NCBI RefSeq assembly: GCF_001420695.1
Contig: NZ_LJJB01000007.1
Location: 1,189,890-1,253,889 of the forward strand
Reading direction: 5' to 3'
DNA from: Brevibacillus choshinensis
Lineage (GTDB): Bacteria; Bacillota; Bacilli; Brevibacillales; Brevibacillaceae
Length of the DNA stretch: 64,000 bases
Shown here: positions 1 through 8,231 of the stretch, piece after piece
Numbering within the stretch: position 1 is the stretch's first letter
Layout of the letters: every line of letters starts with the position of its first letter
Made by a program: the position numbers and the translations under genes
The notes under the pieces: generated by a model
What the model saw: only the letters and a program-made list of their open reading frames with translations
Databases searched by the model: none
What the model was told of the DNA's origin: nothing

Positions 1-698
1 ACATAATCATGCAAGCTGGTCCACGAGAGAATAAAGTGATTACGTGGTGGGACATTCGAATAATCGCCTGCGCTAACGCCGGGAAAAACCCGATCTACAG
101 ATAAATGCTGTGTACGATGAGCACGTAAGGCAGCGGCTACCTGTTCTCTGTACTCGGGTGCATCGACGATCGTCGTGATGGTTTCATACGAATCCGTAAA
201 GGGTGGTGGTGCACTGACTTGGCCGTTAGCGGCACGCGTCGCATAATAGAGCTTACGAACGCTCGTATCCGCAGGTAGGCGGTGTATCGCTTGCGTGGTG
301 GCTTCTGAGATCGTCTTGTGGTCCTGATGGCCGGAAATTCCGTGTGGCGCGAATGTCACGACTACCTCTGGCTGCAGTCTCGATATGGCCTCGTGTATGC
401 GGGTAATTAGCTCCTCTAGAGGAACATCACTGAGCATTTTGTCCTCATAGTCCCAAATCTCAAGGCTTGTTACGCCCAGGATCGAGGCGGCTTCTTTGAG
501 CTCTTGCTCACGGACGAGTGGCAAATCTTCTTGAGAACAAATGGGAGGGTTACCCGGTTTGCCTGCTTGACCGCGAGTGGCACTTATCAAGAAGCAATCT
601 GCTTTTTGTTCATGGCGATATTTGGAAATGGTAATTCCGGAAGTAAACGTCTCATCATCCGGATGGGCAAAAATAAATAAAATGCCGTGTTTTTTCAT
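1..698 (-). CDS. PIG-L family deacetylase (3' end cut by window edge)
   Basis: The reading frame runs leftward from the ATG at 698 and stays open to base 1, so about 232 N-terminal residues are visible and the C-terminus is missing. The N-terminus carries the metal-binding AHPDDE motif (about residues 11-16) and a later GISGHQDHK stretch supplies the typical distal histidines of the PIG-L/LmbE fold. Such zinc enzymes remove acetyl groups from N-acetylglucosaminyl conjugates. It could be a BshB2-type backup deacetylase for bacillithiol synthesis, since a clear bshB1 lies at 55.8 kb, but substrate cannot be told from sequence. It is divergent from gudB. Confidence 0.85.
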   Translation of the reverse strand, partial: MKKHGILFIFAHPDDETFTSGITISKYRHEQKADCFLISATRGQAGKPGNPPICSQEDLPLVREQELKEAASILGVTSLEIWDYEDKMLSDVPLEELITRIHEAISRLQPEVVVTFAPHGISGHQDHKTISEATTQAIHRLPADTSVRKLYYATRAANGQVSAPPPFTDSYETITTIVDAPEYREQVAAALRAHRTQHLSVDRVFPGVSAGDYSNVPPRNHFILSWTSLHDY

Positions 699-1013
699 AA
701 AAAACACCCCCATGTATAAACTTCCATAATTACTCTATCCATTATGACACAGTTCCACCGGATTGGTAATGAAACGCACGGATTTGGGGAGGCTATACGT
801 ACGGTTATTATCGCGTTTTTACGTTTGTACAGCAAATTCAGACTACTTGTATCAACGATTTTCTTGATTGGTAAAATTTTGTATGATTATACCTTCGAAA
901 CTAAGAAAACGCTTACGAAATGGAAAAAAGGTTTTTTTATAGCTTCTCATACAGGAGACAAACATGTATACTAAAGGCTGCGTTTACCGATAACATTTTT
1001 GAGGTGGTAAGTA
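699..1013. other. Intergenic region between PIG-L gene and gudB
   Basis: These 315 bases separate two divergent genes and must hold both promoters. An open frame at 744-974 has no ribosome binding site and no recognisable content, so I do not call it. A weak SigA-like pair (TTGATT, 17 bases, TTATAC) lies near 873-901 ahead of gudB. AT-rich stretches are present, but nothing else is supportable. Confidence 0.4.
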
Positions 1014-2303
1014 ATGGGTAATCAAGACGTGGTAACCGAAAGCACCCAAGGGACTGAAAAGCAAGAGAGCTTGAACTTGCTCGACTCTACTCAAGTGGTG
1101 ATCAAGGAAGCACTGGAGAAACTAGGTTACCAAGAATCGATGTTTGAACTCTTGAAGGAGCCGCTACGCGTTTTGACCGTACGCATTCCGGTTCGCATGG
1201 ATAACGGCGAAGTAAAGGTGTTTACGGGCTATCGTGCACAGCACAACGATGCTGTAGGTCCGACCAAGGGGGGCATTCGTTTCCACCCGGAAGTTACTGA
1301 GGATGAAGTTAAAGCACTTTCTATCTGGATGAGCCTCAAAGCAGGTATCGTCGATCTGCCTTATGGCGGTGGTAAAGGCGGTATCATTTGCGACCCGCGT
1401 GAAATGTCCTTCCGTGAACTGGAGAGACTGAGCCGCGGTTACGTTCGCGCAATCAGCCAACTTGTGGGACCAACGAAAGATATTCCGGCTCCGGACGTCT
1501 TTACGAACTCACAAATCATGGCATGGATGATGGACGAATATAGCCGTATCCGTGAATTTGACTCCCCTGGTTTCATTACGGGTAAACCAATTGCTTTGGG
1601 TGGTTCCCATGGCCGTGAAACAGCTACGGCGAAAGGTGTAACCATTTGCATTCGCGAAGCAGCGAAGCGTCGTAACATCGACGTAAAAGGTGCTCGCGTG
1701 GTCATTCAAGGCTTTGGTAACGCTGGTAGCTACCTGGCAAAATTCATGCACGATGCAGGTGCTAAAGTAGTTGGTATTTCCGACGCTTACGGTGCACTGC
1801 ACGATCCAAACGGTCTGGATATCGATTATTTGTTGGACCGTCGTGATTCGTTCGGTACGGTAACAAAACTGTTCAACAACACGATTTCAAACAAAGAACT
1901 GTTTGAACTGGATTGCGATATTCTGGTGCCTGCAGCGATTGAGAACCAAATTACTGCTGCAAACGCTCACAATATCAAAGCTCAAATCGTAGTTGAAGCA
2001 GCTAACGGTCCAACCACTTTGGAAGCGACTAAAATTCTGACAGAACGTGGCATCCTGCTTGTTCCGGATGTACTGGCAAGTGCGGGCGGTGTGACTGTAT
2101 CTTACTTTGAGTGGGTACAAAACAACCAAGGCTACTACTGGACAGAAGAAGAAGTTGAATCGAAATTGGAGCAAGTTATGGTGCGTTCGTTTGAGAATGT
2201 TTACTCCCTGTCCCAAACACGCCGCGTAGACATGCGTCTCTCTGCCTACATGGTAGGTGCGCGCAAAATGGCTGAAGCTTCACGCTTCCGCGGTTGGGTA
2301 TAA
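1014..2303 (+). CDS. gudB: NAD-specific glutamate dehydrogenase
   Basis: Encodes 429 residues, the usual length of Bacillus GudB/RocG, which oxidatively deaminate glutamate to 2-oxoglutarate in the cytoplasm. The substrate-binding domain carries PYGGGKGG (116-123, catalytic lysine 121) and the C-terminal Rossmann domain carries GFGNAG (233-238). The start is set by a GAGGTGG ribosome site 7 bases upstream. The frame is intact, without the inactivating duplication known from laboratory B. subtilis gudB. It stands alone and ends in a strong terminator. Gene order next to prsW and sleB matches the gudB rather than the rocG locus; the paralogue name is inferred from that. Confidence 0.93.
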   Translation: MGNQDVVTESTQGTEKQESLNLLDSTQVVIKEALEKLGYQESMFELLKEPLRVLTVRIPVRMDNGEVKVFTGYRAQHNDAVGPTKGGIRFHPEVTEDEVKALSIWMSLKAGIVDLPYGGGKGGIICDPREMSFRELERLSRGYVRAISQLVGPTKDIPAPDVFTNSQIMAWMMDEYSRIREFDSPGFITGKPIALGGSHGRETATAKGVTICIREAAKRRNIDVKGARVVIQGFGNAGSYLAKFMHDAGAKVVGISDAYGALHDPNGLDIDYLLDRRDSFGTVTKLFNNTISNKELFELDCDILVPAAIENQITAANAHNIKAQIVVEAANGPTTLEATKILTERGILLVPDVLASAGGVTVSYFEWVQNNQGYYWTEEEVESKLEQVMVRSFENVYSLSQTRRVDMRLSAYMVGARKMAEASRFRGWV

Positions 2304-2338
2304 ACGTTTCCCATCCGTTCTCCACATACAGTAAGTCG

Positions 2339-2380
2339 AAAAACCCCTCCTTGCATGAAAACAAGGAGGGGTTTCTTTTT
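2339..2380. terminator. Terminator between gudB and convergent ansA
   Basis: A perfect 12-bp stem (2341-2352 with 2363-2374, arms AAACCCCTCCTT and AAGGAGGGGTTT) is followed by CTTTTT on the + strand. It is preceded by A residues, so it probably works in both directions. Confidence 0.9.
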
Positions 2381-2401
2381 GCTGCAGCGATATTTTATGC
2401 T

Positions 2402-3373
2402 TTATTGATCAAACAAATGCTGAAGCTGTTGAAAGTCGCGTGTTTGCTGCAAAGTGACAATCAGTTTCAAACGAGCTTTTTGTCCATTCAGGCCGTTGGA
2501 GAAAATGATACCGAGCTCTTTTAATTGTCGTCCGCCGCCTTCATAATCGTAAACATCCTGCACTTGCCCGTTGTAGCAACGAGAGACTAATACAATCGGG
2601 ACGCCTTTTGCCAAGATCTGTTTTAAAGTAGGAAGAATGGCGGGAGGCAAGTTGCCGAGACCAAAAGCTTCGATGACCAAACCGTCGATTGTCTGATCCA
2701 GCAAGAATTGGAGCCACGACGGGTCCATACCCGCTACCGCCTTAATCAACGGAACATTGGCATCTGCATGGGAGATCACATAGTGCTCTCGGGTCAGTGG
2801 AGCATGGTGATAATGGACTTGCTTTTTGGCTATGGTGCCGATTGGGCCGTACTGCGGTGATTGAAAAGTCGCAACGTTGCTGGTATGCGTCTTGGTTACG
2901 TGGCAGGCTGCGTGTATTTCATCATTGAAGACGACGAGTACACCTTTGCTGACACTGTCTGGATCTGCCGCTGCCCGGACAGAAGAAATCAGGTTAACGG
3001 GCCCATCTGCCCCAAGCTCGTTGCTGCTGCGCATCGCGCCAGTTACGACTACGGGTACGGTGAGAGAAAGGGTTAAGTCTAGGAAGTACGCTGTTTCCTC
3101 CAACGTATCTGTTCCATGCGTGATAACTACGCCTTCGTATGGGTAGGCCGCTAGCTCTTCTTCAATGTGCTGTCGCAACTGATTCATGATGGCGGGAGTC
3201 ATGTGTGGGCTTGGTAAATTCAGTACATTTTTCATGGTAATATCTGCGTAACGTTCAAGGAATGGAACAATTTTGTTGACGGCTTGATCGTCAAGTGGCT
3301 TCACGCCCTCAGAGGCGTCCACGGACATGGCGATGGTGCCGCCTGTGTTGAGTACCAATATTTTTTTCAACAT
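2402..3373 (-). CDS. ansA: Type I (cytoplasmic) L-asparaginase
   Basis: A 323-residue asparaginase that hydrolyses asparagine to aspartate and ammonia. Both active-site threonine motifs are present: NTGGTIA (9-15) and HGTDT (86-90). A longer frame begins at 3403, but the ATG at 3373 sits behind an AGGAGAGG site and gives the family N-terminus MLKKILVLNTGG, so I use it. There is no signal peptide. It faces gudB, occupying the place where B. subtilis has ypdA; ammonia-releasing asparaginase and glutamate dehydrogenase are metabolically related. The symbol ansA follows length and cytoplasmic type. Confidence 0.9.
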   Translation of the reverse strand: MLKKILVLNTGGTIAMSVDASEGVKPLDDQAVNKIVPFLERYADITMKNVLNLPSPHMTPAIMNQLRQHIEEELAAYPYEGVVITHGTDTLEETAYFLDLTLSLTVPVVVTGAMRSSNELGADGPVNLISSVRAAADPDSVSKGVLVVFNDEIHAACHVTKTHTSNVATFQSPQYGPIGTIAKKQVHYHHAPLTREHYVISHADANVPLIKAVAGMDPSWLQFLLDQTIDGLVIEAFGLGNLPPAILPTLKQILAKGVPIVLVSRCYNGQVQDVYDYEGGGRQLKELGIIFSNGLNGQKARLKLIVTLQQTRDFQQLQHLFDQ

Positions 3374-3393
3374 GATTCCTCTCCTGTAGCGGG

Positions 3394-3422
3394 TTTTCAT
3401 CAACCAGTATTCATGGTACGAT
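3394..3422 (+). promoter_or_regulatory. Candidate SigA promoter of prsW
   Basis: TTTTCA at 3394-3399 and TACGAT at 3417-3422 are 17 bases apart, with a TGG extended -10. It lies 35 bases ahead of the prsW start. Confidence 0.4.
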
Positions 3423-3456
3423 GAATATCAGCCTTGTGTAAAGGAGTAATACACAG

Positions 3457-4131
3457 ATGATTGCTATGATCGGAGCGGCAGTTGCCCCCGGCATTGCCAT
3501 CTTGAGCTATTTTTACCTGCGTGACAGTCTGGAGCCGGAGCCGATTTCAATGGTGATCCGGTCATTTATCTTTGGGGTACTACTCGTGATCCCCATCATG
3601 GTGATCCAGTACATCATGCAGACTGAATGGAACTGGCGGGACGGCATTGTTGCGGAGGTTTTCCAGTCCGCTGTTATTGAAGAGTTTTTTAAATGGATGG
3701 TCATCTATTTTACAGCGTACAAACATGTAGAATTCGATGAGCCGTATGATGGAATAGTTTATGCCGTGGCAGTCTCCCTTGGCTTTGCCACTTTGGAAAA
3801 TCTGTTCTATTTGATTATCAATGGTTTGGATATTGCCTTTTGGCGTGCGTTGTTGCCTGTGTCGAGTCACGCTTTGTTCGCAGTGTGGATGGGGTATTAT
3901 CTCGGTTTGGCCAAATTTTCCAAGGGGGTTCGAAAAGAGCGAATCTTTCTCTGGGTTTCGGTCGTGCTGCCGATTGCTTTACATGCGCTCTACAACGCTA
4001 TCTTTTTGTCAGTCCAAAACTGGCTCGTGGTGATTGTGCCTTTCATGCTCCTACTATGGTGGCAAGGATTGAAAAAGGTACAAAGAGCGCATGATTTCGG
4101 TTCTAAAAAGCTTTCTTCCCGTCCACAATAG
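3457..4131 (+). CDS. prsW: PrsW-type intramembrane protease
   Basis: A 224-residue polytopic membrane protein with the PrsW motifs: EEFFKW (75-80), FATLEN (110-115), SSHA (136-139) and a late histidine in LHALYN (175-180). In B. subtilis PrsW makes the first cut in the anti-sigma factor RsiW and so releases the ECF sigma factor SigW. Most segments are hydrophobic, consistent with about seven membrane helices. Position between gudB/ansA and sleB matches B. subtilis. The fourth motif reads H-A-L-Y-N where B. subtilis PrsW, as I recall it, has an aspartate. An ECF sigma/anti-sigma pair lies at 45 kb in this window; whether its anti-sigma is a substrate is unknown. Confidence 0.88.
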   Translation: MIAMIGAAVAPGIAILSYFYLRDSLEPEPISMVIRSFIFGVLLVIPIMVIQYIMQTEWNWRDGIVAEVFQSAVIEEFFKWMVIYFTAYKHVEFDEPYDGIVYAVAVSLGFATLENLFYLIINGLDIAFWRALLPVSSHALFAVWMGYYLGLAKFSKGVRKERIFLWVSVVLPIALHALYNAIFLSVQNWLVVIVPFMLLLWWQGLKKVQRAHDFGSKKLSSRPQ

Positions 4132-4151
4132 ACGGGAGGAGGAGACGAGAC

Positions 4152-4310
4152 GTGTTCAAAACCCAACGAGCTAAAGTGACCATTCGCTGCAACATTTGTG
4201 GAGAAAAGTTTACCCTGCGCGGTCGTCGAGAACCGGGAGGGCAGGTAGAAACAGGCTTCAAACAATGCCTATGTGACAATGACAAACATTTTAGTTTCAA
4301 TGAATCCTGA
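4152..4310 (+). CDS. Small cysteine-rich protein, possible zinc ribbon (52 aa)
   Basis: A GTG-initiated frame with a GGGAGGAGGAG ribosome site, 20 bases after prsW. The 52-residue product begins MFKTQRAKVTIRC, holds a CNIC pair (13-16) and a CLC pair (39-41) before DNDKHFSF, and is basic between them. Two closely spaced cysteine pairs suggest a structural zinc or rubredoxin-like knuckle. I do not recognise the family. It is followed by short tandem repeats and a terminator, so it probably ends the prsW transcript. The ribosome site, tight spacing and compact cysteine layout support a real gene. Confidence 0.6.
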   Translation: MFKTQRAKVTIRCNICGEKFTLRGRREPGGQVETGFKQCLCDNDKHFSFNES

Positions 4311-4312
4311 GA

Positions 4313-4353
4313 GGACCCTGAGTCCTGCGGACCCTGAGTCCTGCGGACCCTGA
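4313..4353. repeat. 16-bp tandem repeat, 2.6 copies
   Basis: The unit GGACCCTGAGTCCTGC occurs perfectly at 4313-4328 and 4329-4344, then again as the partial GGACCCTGA at 4345-4353. Each unit contains a GGAC/GTCC inverted pair, so every copy could form a tiny hairpin. Confidence 0.9.
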
Positions 4354-4386
4354 AAGACCGATGCAAATTGCATCGGTCTTTTTTCT
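4353..4386 (+). terminator. Terminator after the small cysteine-rich gene
   Basis: Arms AAAGACCGATGCAA (4353-4366) and TTGCATCGGTCTTT (4368-4381) pair perfectly and run into a T tract. It separates prsW from sleB. Confidence 0.88.
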
Positions 4387-4480
4387 GTTTACTAGGCTCC
4401 CCCAGAATCTGATGCATAATCCATACTTCCTCCACTAACACTATGCAAAGATTTCAATTCATGCCAAGGAGGATTCAGCC

Positions 4481-5011
4481 GTGCGAACAATCTGGATCGC
4501 AGGTGTTCTTTTGGTGCTGGTAGCAACAGGCTTTGCGGGATATACGGTGTTCTCGGCTGAAGAAGGCAGCACCACCGTATCAGGATCCGAGATTTCTGCT
4601 CCGGCTGAAAAGAAGCAAAAGCCCAAGGGCAACCAAAACTTTCATCCTTCTCGAATCTCCGCAAATGATCTAAAGCTGATGGCGAATGCAGTCTACGGAG
4701 AAGCTAGGGGAGAACCGTACGAAGGTCAGGTGGCAATCGCCGCCGTTATACTCAATCGGGTGAAAAGCCCCTCTTTCCCTGACACGCCGTCTGGTGTCAT
4801 TTTTGAGCCTCGTGCATTCACCGCTGTCGCTGACGGACAAATTTGGCTGGAGCCGAATGAGAGTGCCCGAAAAGCAGTTCAAAACGCGCTGAATGGAATG
4901 GACCCATCCGGTGGCTGCACCTACTACTTCAATCCGGCCACAGCCACATCCCAATGGATTTGGACAAGGCCTCAAGTCAAAAAGATTGGAAAGCATATTT
5001 TTTGCCGGTAA
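4481..5011 (+). CDS. sleB: Spore cortex-lytic enzyme, SleB/CwlJ hydrolase domain
   Basis: Encodes 176 residues from a GTG behind AAGGAGGATT. A membrane or signal segment (about 5-25) is followed by a low-complexity linker and the Hydrolase_2 domain (about 62-176), with the catalytic glutamate in YGEARGE (72-78). SleB is the lytic transglycosylase that degrades cortex peptidoglycan when spores germinate. The B. subtilis protein is about 305 residues with an N-terminal peptidoglycan-binding domain; that domain is absent here. Placement directly before ypeB, its obligate partner, supports sleB over cwlJ. Confidence 0.85.
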   Translation: MRTIWIAGVLLVLVATGFAGYTVFSAEEGSTTVSGSEISAPAEKKQKPKGNQNFHPSRISANDLKLMANAVYGEARGEPYEGQVAIAAVILNRVKSPSFPDTPSGVIFEPRAFTAVADGQIWLEPNESARKAVQNALNGMDPSGGCTYYFNPATATSQWIWTRPQVKKIGKHIFCR

Positions 5012-5044
5012 TGCGGTTGACTGCTGAAAGGAGGAAGACAACAA

Positions 5045-6412
5045 ATGGTATATGGAGCTGCAGCACGCATCTTGTTTCCAGTAGCCCTGGTTGCAGTGGT
5101 GGGAGCAGGGATGTGGGGTTATCAGGAGCACAACGAAAAAAACTCGGTGTTGATTAAGGCGGAAAACTCCTATCAACGGGCTTTTCACGAATTGACCTAT
5201 CACGTAGACAAATTGCATGATGAATTGGGAAAAGCACTGGTGATCAATTCTCGTAGGCAAATGACTCCGACATTGACTAGTGTATGGCGCCTCGCTTATG
5301 CTGCTCAGGCGGACGTTGGGCAATTGCCGCTCACTTTGATGCCTTTTAATAAGACAGAAGAAATGCTGTCCCGCGTAGCAGATTTCTCCTACCGCGTAGC
5401 TGTAAGGGATCTGGACAAGGAGCCATTGAGCGAAAAAGAATACGGGACACTCAAAAATCTGCATAAGCAATCTGCGGAGATTCAAGACGAATTACGCAAG
5501 GTACAGTCCAACGTCCTGGATAAACAGCTGCGCTGGATGGACGTAGAGTCAGCACTTGCTTCGGATGACAAGAAATCAGACAACACGATTATCGATGGCT
5601 TCCACACGATCGAGAAGAAAGTAGAAGAGTATCCGGACTTGGATTGGGGCGTTGGCATTCAGAGCTTGGATAAAAAGAAACAACAGAGAATCAAGGGGAT
5701 CGATGGGAAAAATACAACCAAGGAAGAAGCACAGAAGATCGCACTCGATTTCTTGGGAGACAGAGCAAAAGGCGCTCATGTCGAAGTAGATGAGAATGGG
5801 AAAGGTCAGGAGTATTCCGCGTATAGCGTCCGAGTCACGTCGCCTGACAAAAAGCAAGCCATCAATCTGGATGTGACCAAACGCGGAGGCAAAGTCGTTT
5901 GGATGATGAACGAGCGTCAGGTTGGGGAAGAGAAAATGGAAATGAAGCAGGCCGAGGAACACGGTCGCAAGTTTTTGCAGCAACACGGGTTCGATGGTGT
6001 GGAAGTAGCGGAAACGGATAGCTATGAACGAAGTGCCGTTTTCACGTTTGTTCCTATGCAAGATGGCGTGCGTATTTACCCGGATGCTGTCTCAGTTGAA
6101 GTCGCACTCGATAACGGCGAAGTCACGGCATTCAACTCTACAGAGTACCTGTTCAATCACAAGAAGAGGATCTTGTCCAAACCGCGCATCACAAAGGAAG
6201 AAGCTCGTAAAAAGGTGAATCCGAGCGTGAAAGTGACGAGCGAGAGACTGGCATTGATTGAAGGGAAGAATGACGGGAAAGAAGTTCTGGTGTGGGAAAT
6301 GGCCGCTAGCTTCGAAGGAAGCCCGTATATGATTTATATCAATGCCTTGAATGGGGACGAGGAAGAAATAGTGAAAATGGATACCGGCCAAGGGGATCAA
6401 GCGGCACGGTAA
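5045..6412 (+). CDS. ypeB: Germination protein YpeB
   Basis: A 455-residue protein with one N-terminal membrane helix (about 9-24), a charged helical middle region and C-terminal PepSY/YpeB-type repeats (about 225-450, from KNTTKEEAQKIALDFLGD onward). In Bacillus spores YpeB sits at the inner membrane and is needed to localise, stabilise and restrain SleB. It follows sleB by 33 bases with an AAGGAGGAAG site, a clear two-gene operon. Length agrees with family members (about 450). Confidence 0.92.
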   Translation: MVYGAAARILFPVALVAVVGAGMWGYQEHNEKNSVLIKAENSYQRAFHELTYHVDKLHDELGKALVINSRRQMTPTLTSVWRLAYAAQADVGQLPLTLMPFNKTEEMLSRVADFSYRVAVRDLDKEPLSEKEYGTLKNLHKQSAEIQDELRKVQSNVLDKQLRWMDVESALASDDKKSDNTIIDGFHTIEKKVEEYPDLDWGVGIQSLDKKKQQRIKGIDGKNTTKEEAQKIALDFLGDRAKGAHVEVDENGKGQEYSAYSVRVTSPDKKQAINLDVTKRGGKVVWMMNERQVGEEKMEMKQAEEHGRKFLQQHGFDGVEVAETDSYERSAVFTFVPMQDGVRIYPDAVSVEVALDNGEVTAFNSTEYLFNHKKRILSKPRITKEEARKKVNPSVKVTSERLALIEGKNDGKEVLVWEMAASFEGSPYMIYINALNGDEEEIVKMDTGQGDQAAR

Positions 6413-6430
6413 AGCAAGTCACAAGAGCAG

Positions 6431-6462
6431 GGGAAGGCCTAATCTGAGAGGCTTTCCCTATT
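6431..6462 (+). terminator. Possible terminator after ypeB
   Basis: Arms GGGAAGGCCT (6431-6440) and AGGCTTTCCC (6449-6458) pair along all ten positions with one G-T wobble. Only a short TATTTG tract follows, so termination may be weak. Confidence 0.45.
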
Positions 6463-6491
6463 TGCCGTATAAGCCGCAAAGGGTATATAAT
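6462..6491 (+). promoter_or_regulatory. SigA promoter of ypfA
   Basis: TTGCCG (6462-6467) and a perfect TATAAT (6486-6491) are 18 bases apart, about 39 bases before the ypfA start. Confidence 0.55.
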
Positions 6492-6529
6492 GGAAACGGT
6501 GAGAGGGGATAAAGGAGGAACGTTTTCAT

Positions 6530-7213
6530 ATGATGCTACCACGAATTGGACAATCAATTAGACTTACTTTTGCGGGTTCCTCTGAAGATCCACGTCTACA
6601 TACATACAAAAGTCGTGTCGTGGACATCAAAGACGAAGTCGCTTCGATCGAATTGCCGACGAATGAAGAGACGGGTCGGACAGGCTTGTTTGGCGCAGGA
6701 GCAGCTTGTGAGGTATGGTATGTGGGAGAAGATGGCTCCCGCTACGAATTTCATTCCTCAATCGTAGGCAGACAGAGCGAACACATCCCGGTGTTGTTTT
6801 TGCAGTTCCCGTCAAAGGAAGAAATACAACGGACACAACGACGCAATTATTTACGCATTGATTCATCCTTAGACATTGCTGTCAAGCTGGATGATCCCAT
6901 CCGACGTTATCATTTCTTGGCGCGAACCGTAGATATCAGTGGCGGCGGACTCTCCTTTACCTGTGACGAGACGTATCGACTACAGGAAAATGACAAGCTG
7001 CACGTATGGATTTCCATGCCAAACAAGACTGGACAGGTCCAACATGCGTATGCGGAGATGGAAATCGTCAGACAAAAGGGAGCAGAGAAAAAAGGATTGC
7101 ATCAATGGATTTCAGGAAAGTTCGTTCAAATCAGTGAGCAGGATCGGGCAAAAGTGGTACGGGCATGCTATGAAAGACAGCTGGAGCTTCGCAAAAAAGG
7201 CGTTGCAGAATAG
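6530..7213 (+). CDS. ypfA: PilZ-domain flagellar brake protein (YpfA/MotI-like)
   Basis: Encodes 227 residues with an N-terminal YcgR-like domain (about 5-95) and a C-terminal PilZ domain (about 100-215). The c-di-GMP signature is intact: QRRNYLR (103-109) and DISGGG (135-140). The B. subtilis relative YpfA (MotI, DgrA) binds c-di-GMP and then acts on the flagellar stator to stop swimming. It has its own promoter and an AAAGGAGG site 11 bases before the ATG. An ATG one codon later is possible. It is followed by ypfB, as in B. subtilis. Confidence 0.87.
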   Translation: MMLPRIGQSIRLTFAGSSEDPRLHTYKSRVVDIKDEVASIELPTNEETGRTGLFGAGAACEVWYVGEDGSRYEFHSSIVGRQSEHIPVLFLQFPSKEEIQRTQRRNYLRIDSSLDIAVKLDDPIRRYHFLARTVDISGGGLSFTCDETYRLQENDKLHVWISMPNKTGQVQHAYAEMEIVRQKGAEKKGLHQWISGKFVQISEQDRAKVVRACYERQLELRKKGVAE

Positions 7214-7238
7214 CGCCTGACAAAAGGAAGAGACCCCG

Positions 7239-7421
7239 ATGACGAGCCAGTATAACGAGCGCTTTCGACGTTTCGCGAACCGGATGGAAAAAGGCATCAT
7301 GATCGGAATTGTAGTTTGTGCCATTCTGCTCACTATTGGGGAAATGCTCATTCAGTACGTGCCCGCACGGGTTCTGTTAATCGAGACAGAGCGGCTAGAA
7401 GGAGTTTCTAAGCTCCCTTGA
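7239..7421 (+). CDS. ypfB: Small membrane protein, YpfB-like (DUF5359)
   Basis: A 60-residue protein with a basic N-terminal region, one membrane helix (about 19-37) and a short tail. Function is unknown. It lies 25 bases after ypfA and before cmk, where B. subtilis carries ypfB, and size and topology agree. An AAAGGAAGAGA site precedes the ATG. Confidence 0.7.
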   Translation: MTSQYNERFRRFANRMEKGIMIGIVVCAILLTIGEMLIQYVPARVLLIETERLEGVSKLP

Positions 7422-7422
7422 G

Positions 7423-7519
7423 GGTTTGCGCATGCTTCCATACTATGGTACTATTATAGATAACATAGAAACAGACTCAAGGATTTTAGGGGCTTCGACA
7501 GAAGCTTTTCTTGTTTCTA
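7423..7519 (+). promoter_or_regulatory. Candidate promoter and structured leader of cmk
   Basis: TTGCGC near 7426 followed after 17 bases by TACTAT (7449-7454) is a possible SigA promoter. Just downstream, perfect 9-bp arms ATAGAAACA (7465-7473) and TGTTTCTAT (7512-7520) enclose a second hairpin GCTTC-GACA-GAAGC (7492-7505) followed by TTTTC. The leader may be an attenuator or only a stable 5' structure. Confidence 0.35.
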
Positions 7520-7559
7520 TTCCCTTTCAGAACTACTGTACATAGCAGGTGAGATGTAA

Positions 7560-8231
7560 ATGAACATTGCCATTGATGGACCAGCAGGAGCAGGAAAAAG
7601 TACTGTCGCAGGGAAGGTCGCAGGTCAGTTGGAATACGTGTATATCGATACAGGTTCTATGTATCGAGCGTTGGCTTGGGCTGTGCACCATCAACAACTC
7701 CCCATTGACGATGAACATACTGTTTCCGAACTATTGCAAAATAATGAGATCCGTCTGGTTCGAAAGGCTGGACAGCAGCATGTGTACTGGAATGATACCG
7801 ATGTGACTGCCTGGATTCGGACAGCTGAAGTGAGTCAGTACGCATCCATTGTGGCCAGCTACGGTGCCGTTCGTGAACAGATGCTGGTGCTGCAGAGGAA
7901 TTTGGCAAAGCAGGGCAATGTCGTCATGGATGGCAGAGACATTGGTACACACGTACTGCCAGATGCCGAAGTCAAAATTTTTCTTACTGCTTCTATCCGG
8001 GAGCGTGCAGAGAGAAGATGGAAAGAATTGCTCGCGAAAGGTAGCCAAGCACAGCTGGCTGATCTGGAAAAGGAAATTGAGGAGCGGGACTACCGCGATA
8101 TGAACAGGGAAGTGGCTCCCTTGCGCCAGGCGGATGATGCCGTTTTAGTGGACACGTCGGGGATGACCATTGATCAGGTAGTGGAGAAGATCCTGCAAAT
8201 CTGCGAGCGAATGGGAGAGTCTACCCAGTGA
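7560..8231 (+). CDS. cmk: Cytidylate kinase
   Basis: Encodes 223 residues. The P-loop GPAGAGKST (7-15) and the cytidylate-binding GSMYRALAW and DGRDIGTHV motifs identify CMP/dCMP kinase, which converts CMP to CDP for nucleotide and phospholipid synthesis. It begins at an ATG with an AGGTGAG site and overlaps plsC by four bases, so the two are translationally coupled. The order cmk-plsC-rpsA is common in Firmicutes. Confidence 0.96.
   Translation: MNIAIDGPAGAGKSTVAGKVAGQLEYVYIDTGSMYRALAWAVHHQQLPIDDEHTVSELLQNNEIRLVRKAGQQHVYWNDTDVTAWIRTAEVSQYASIVASYGAVREQMLVLQRNLAKQGNVVMDGRDIGTHVLPDAEVKIFLTASIRERAERRWKELLAKGSQAQLADLEKEIEERDYRDMNREVAPLRQADDAVLVDTSGMTIDQVVEKILQICERMGESTQ

Noticed and set aside
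744-974. 76-codon open frame upstream of gudB
   Set aside because: No ribosome site, odd composition, and it fills the region that should hold the gudB promoter.
5576-6061. Long minus-strand frames opposite ypeB, rpsA, trpE and other genes
   Set aside because: They lie fully inside well-supported genes, lack ribosome sites and have no recognisable content.
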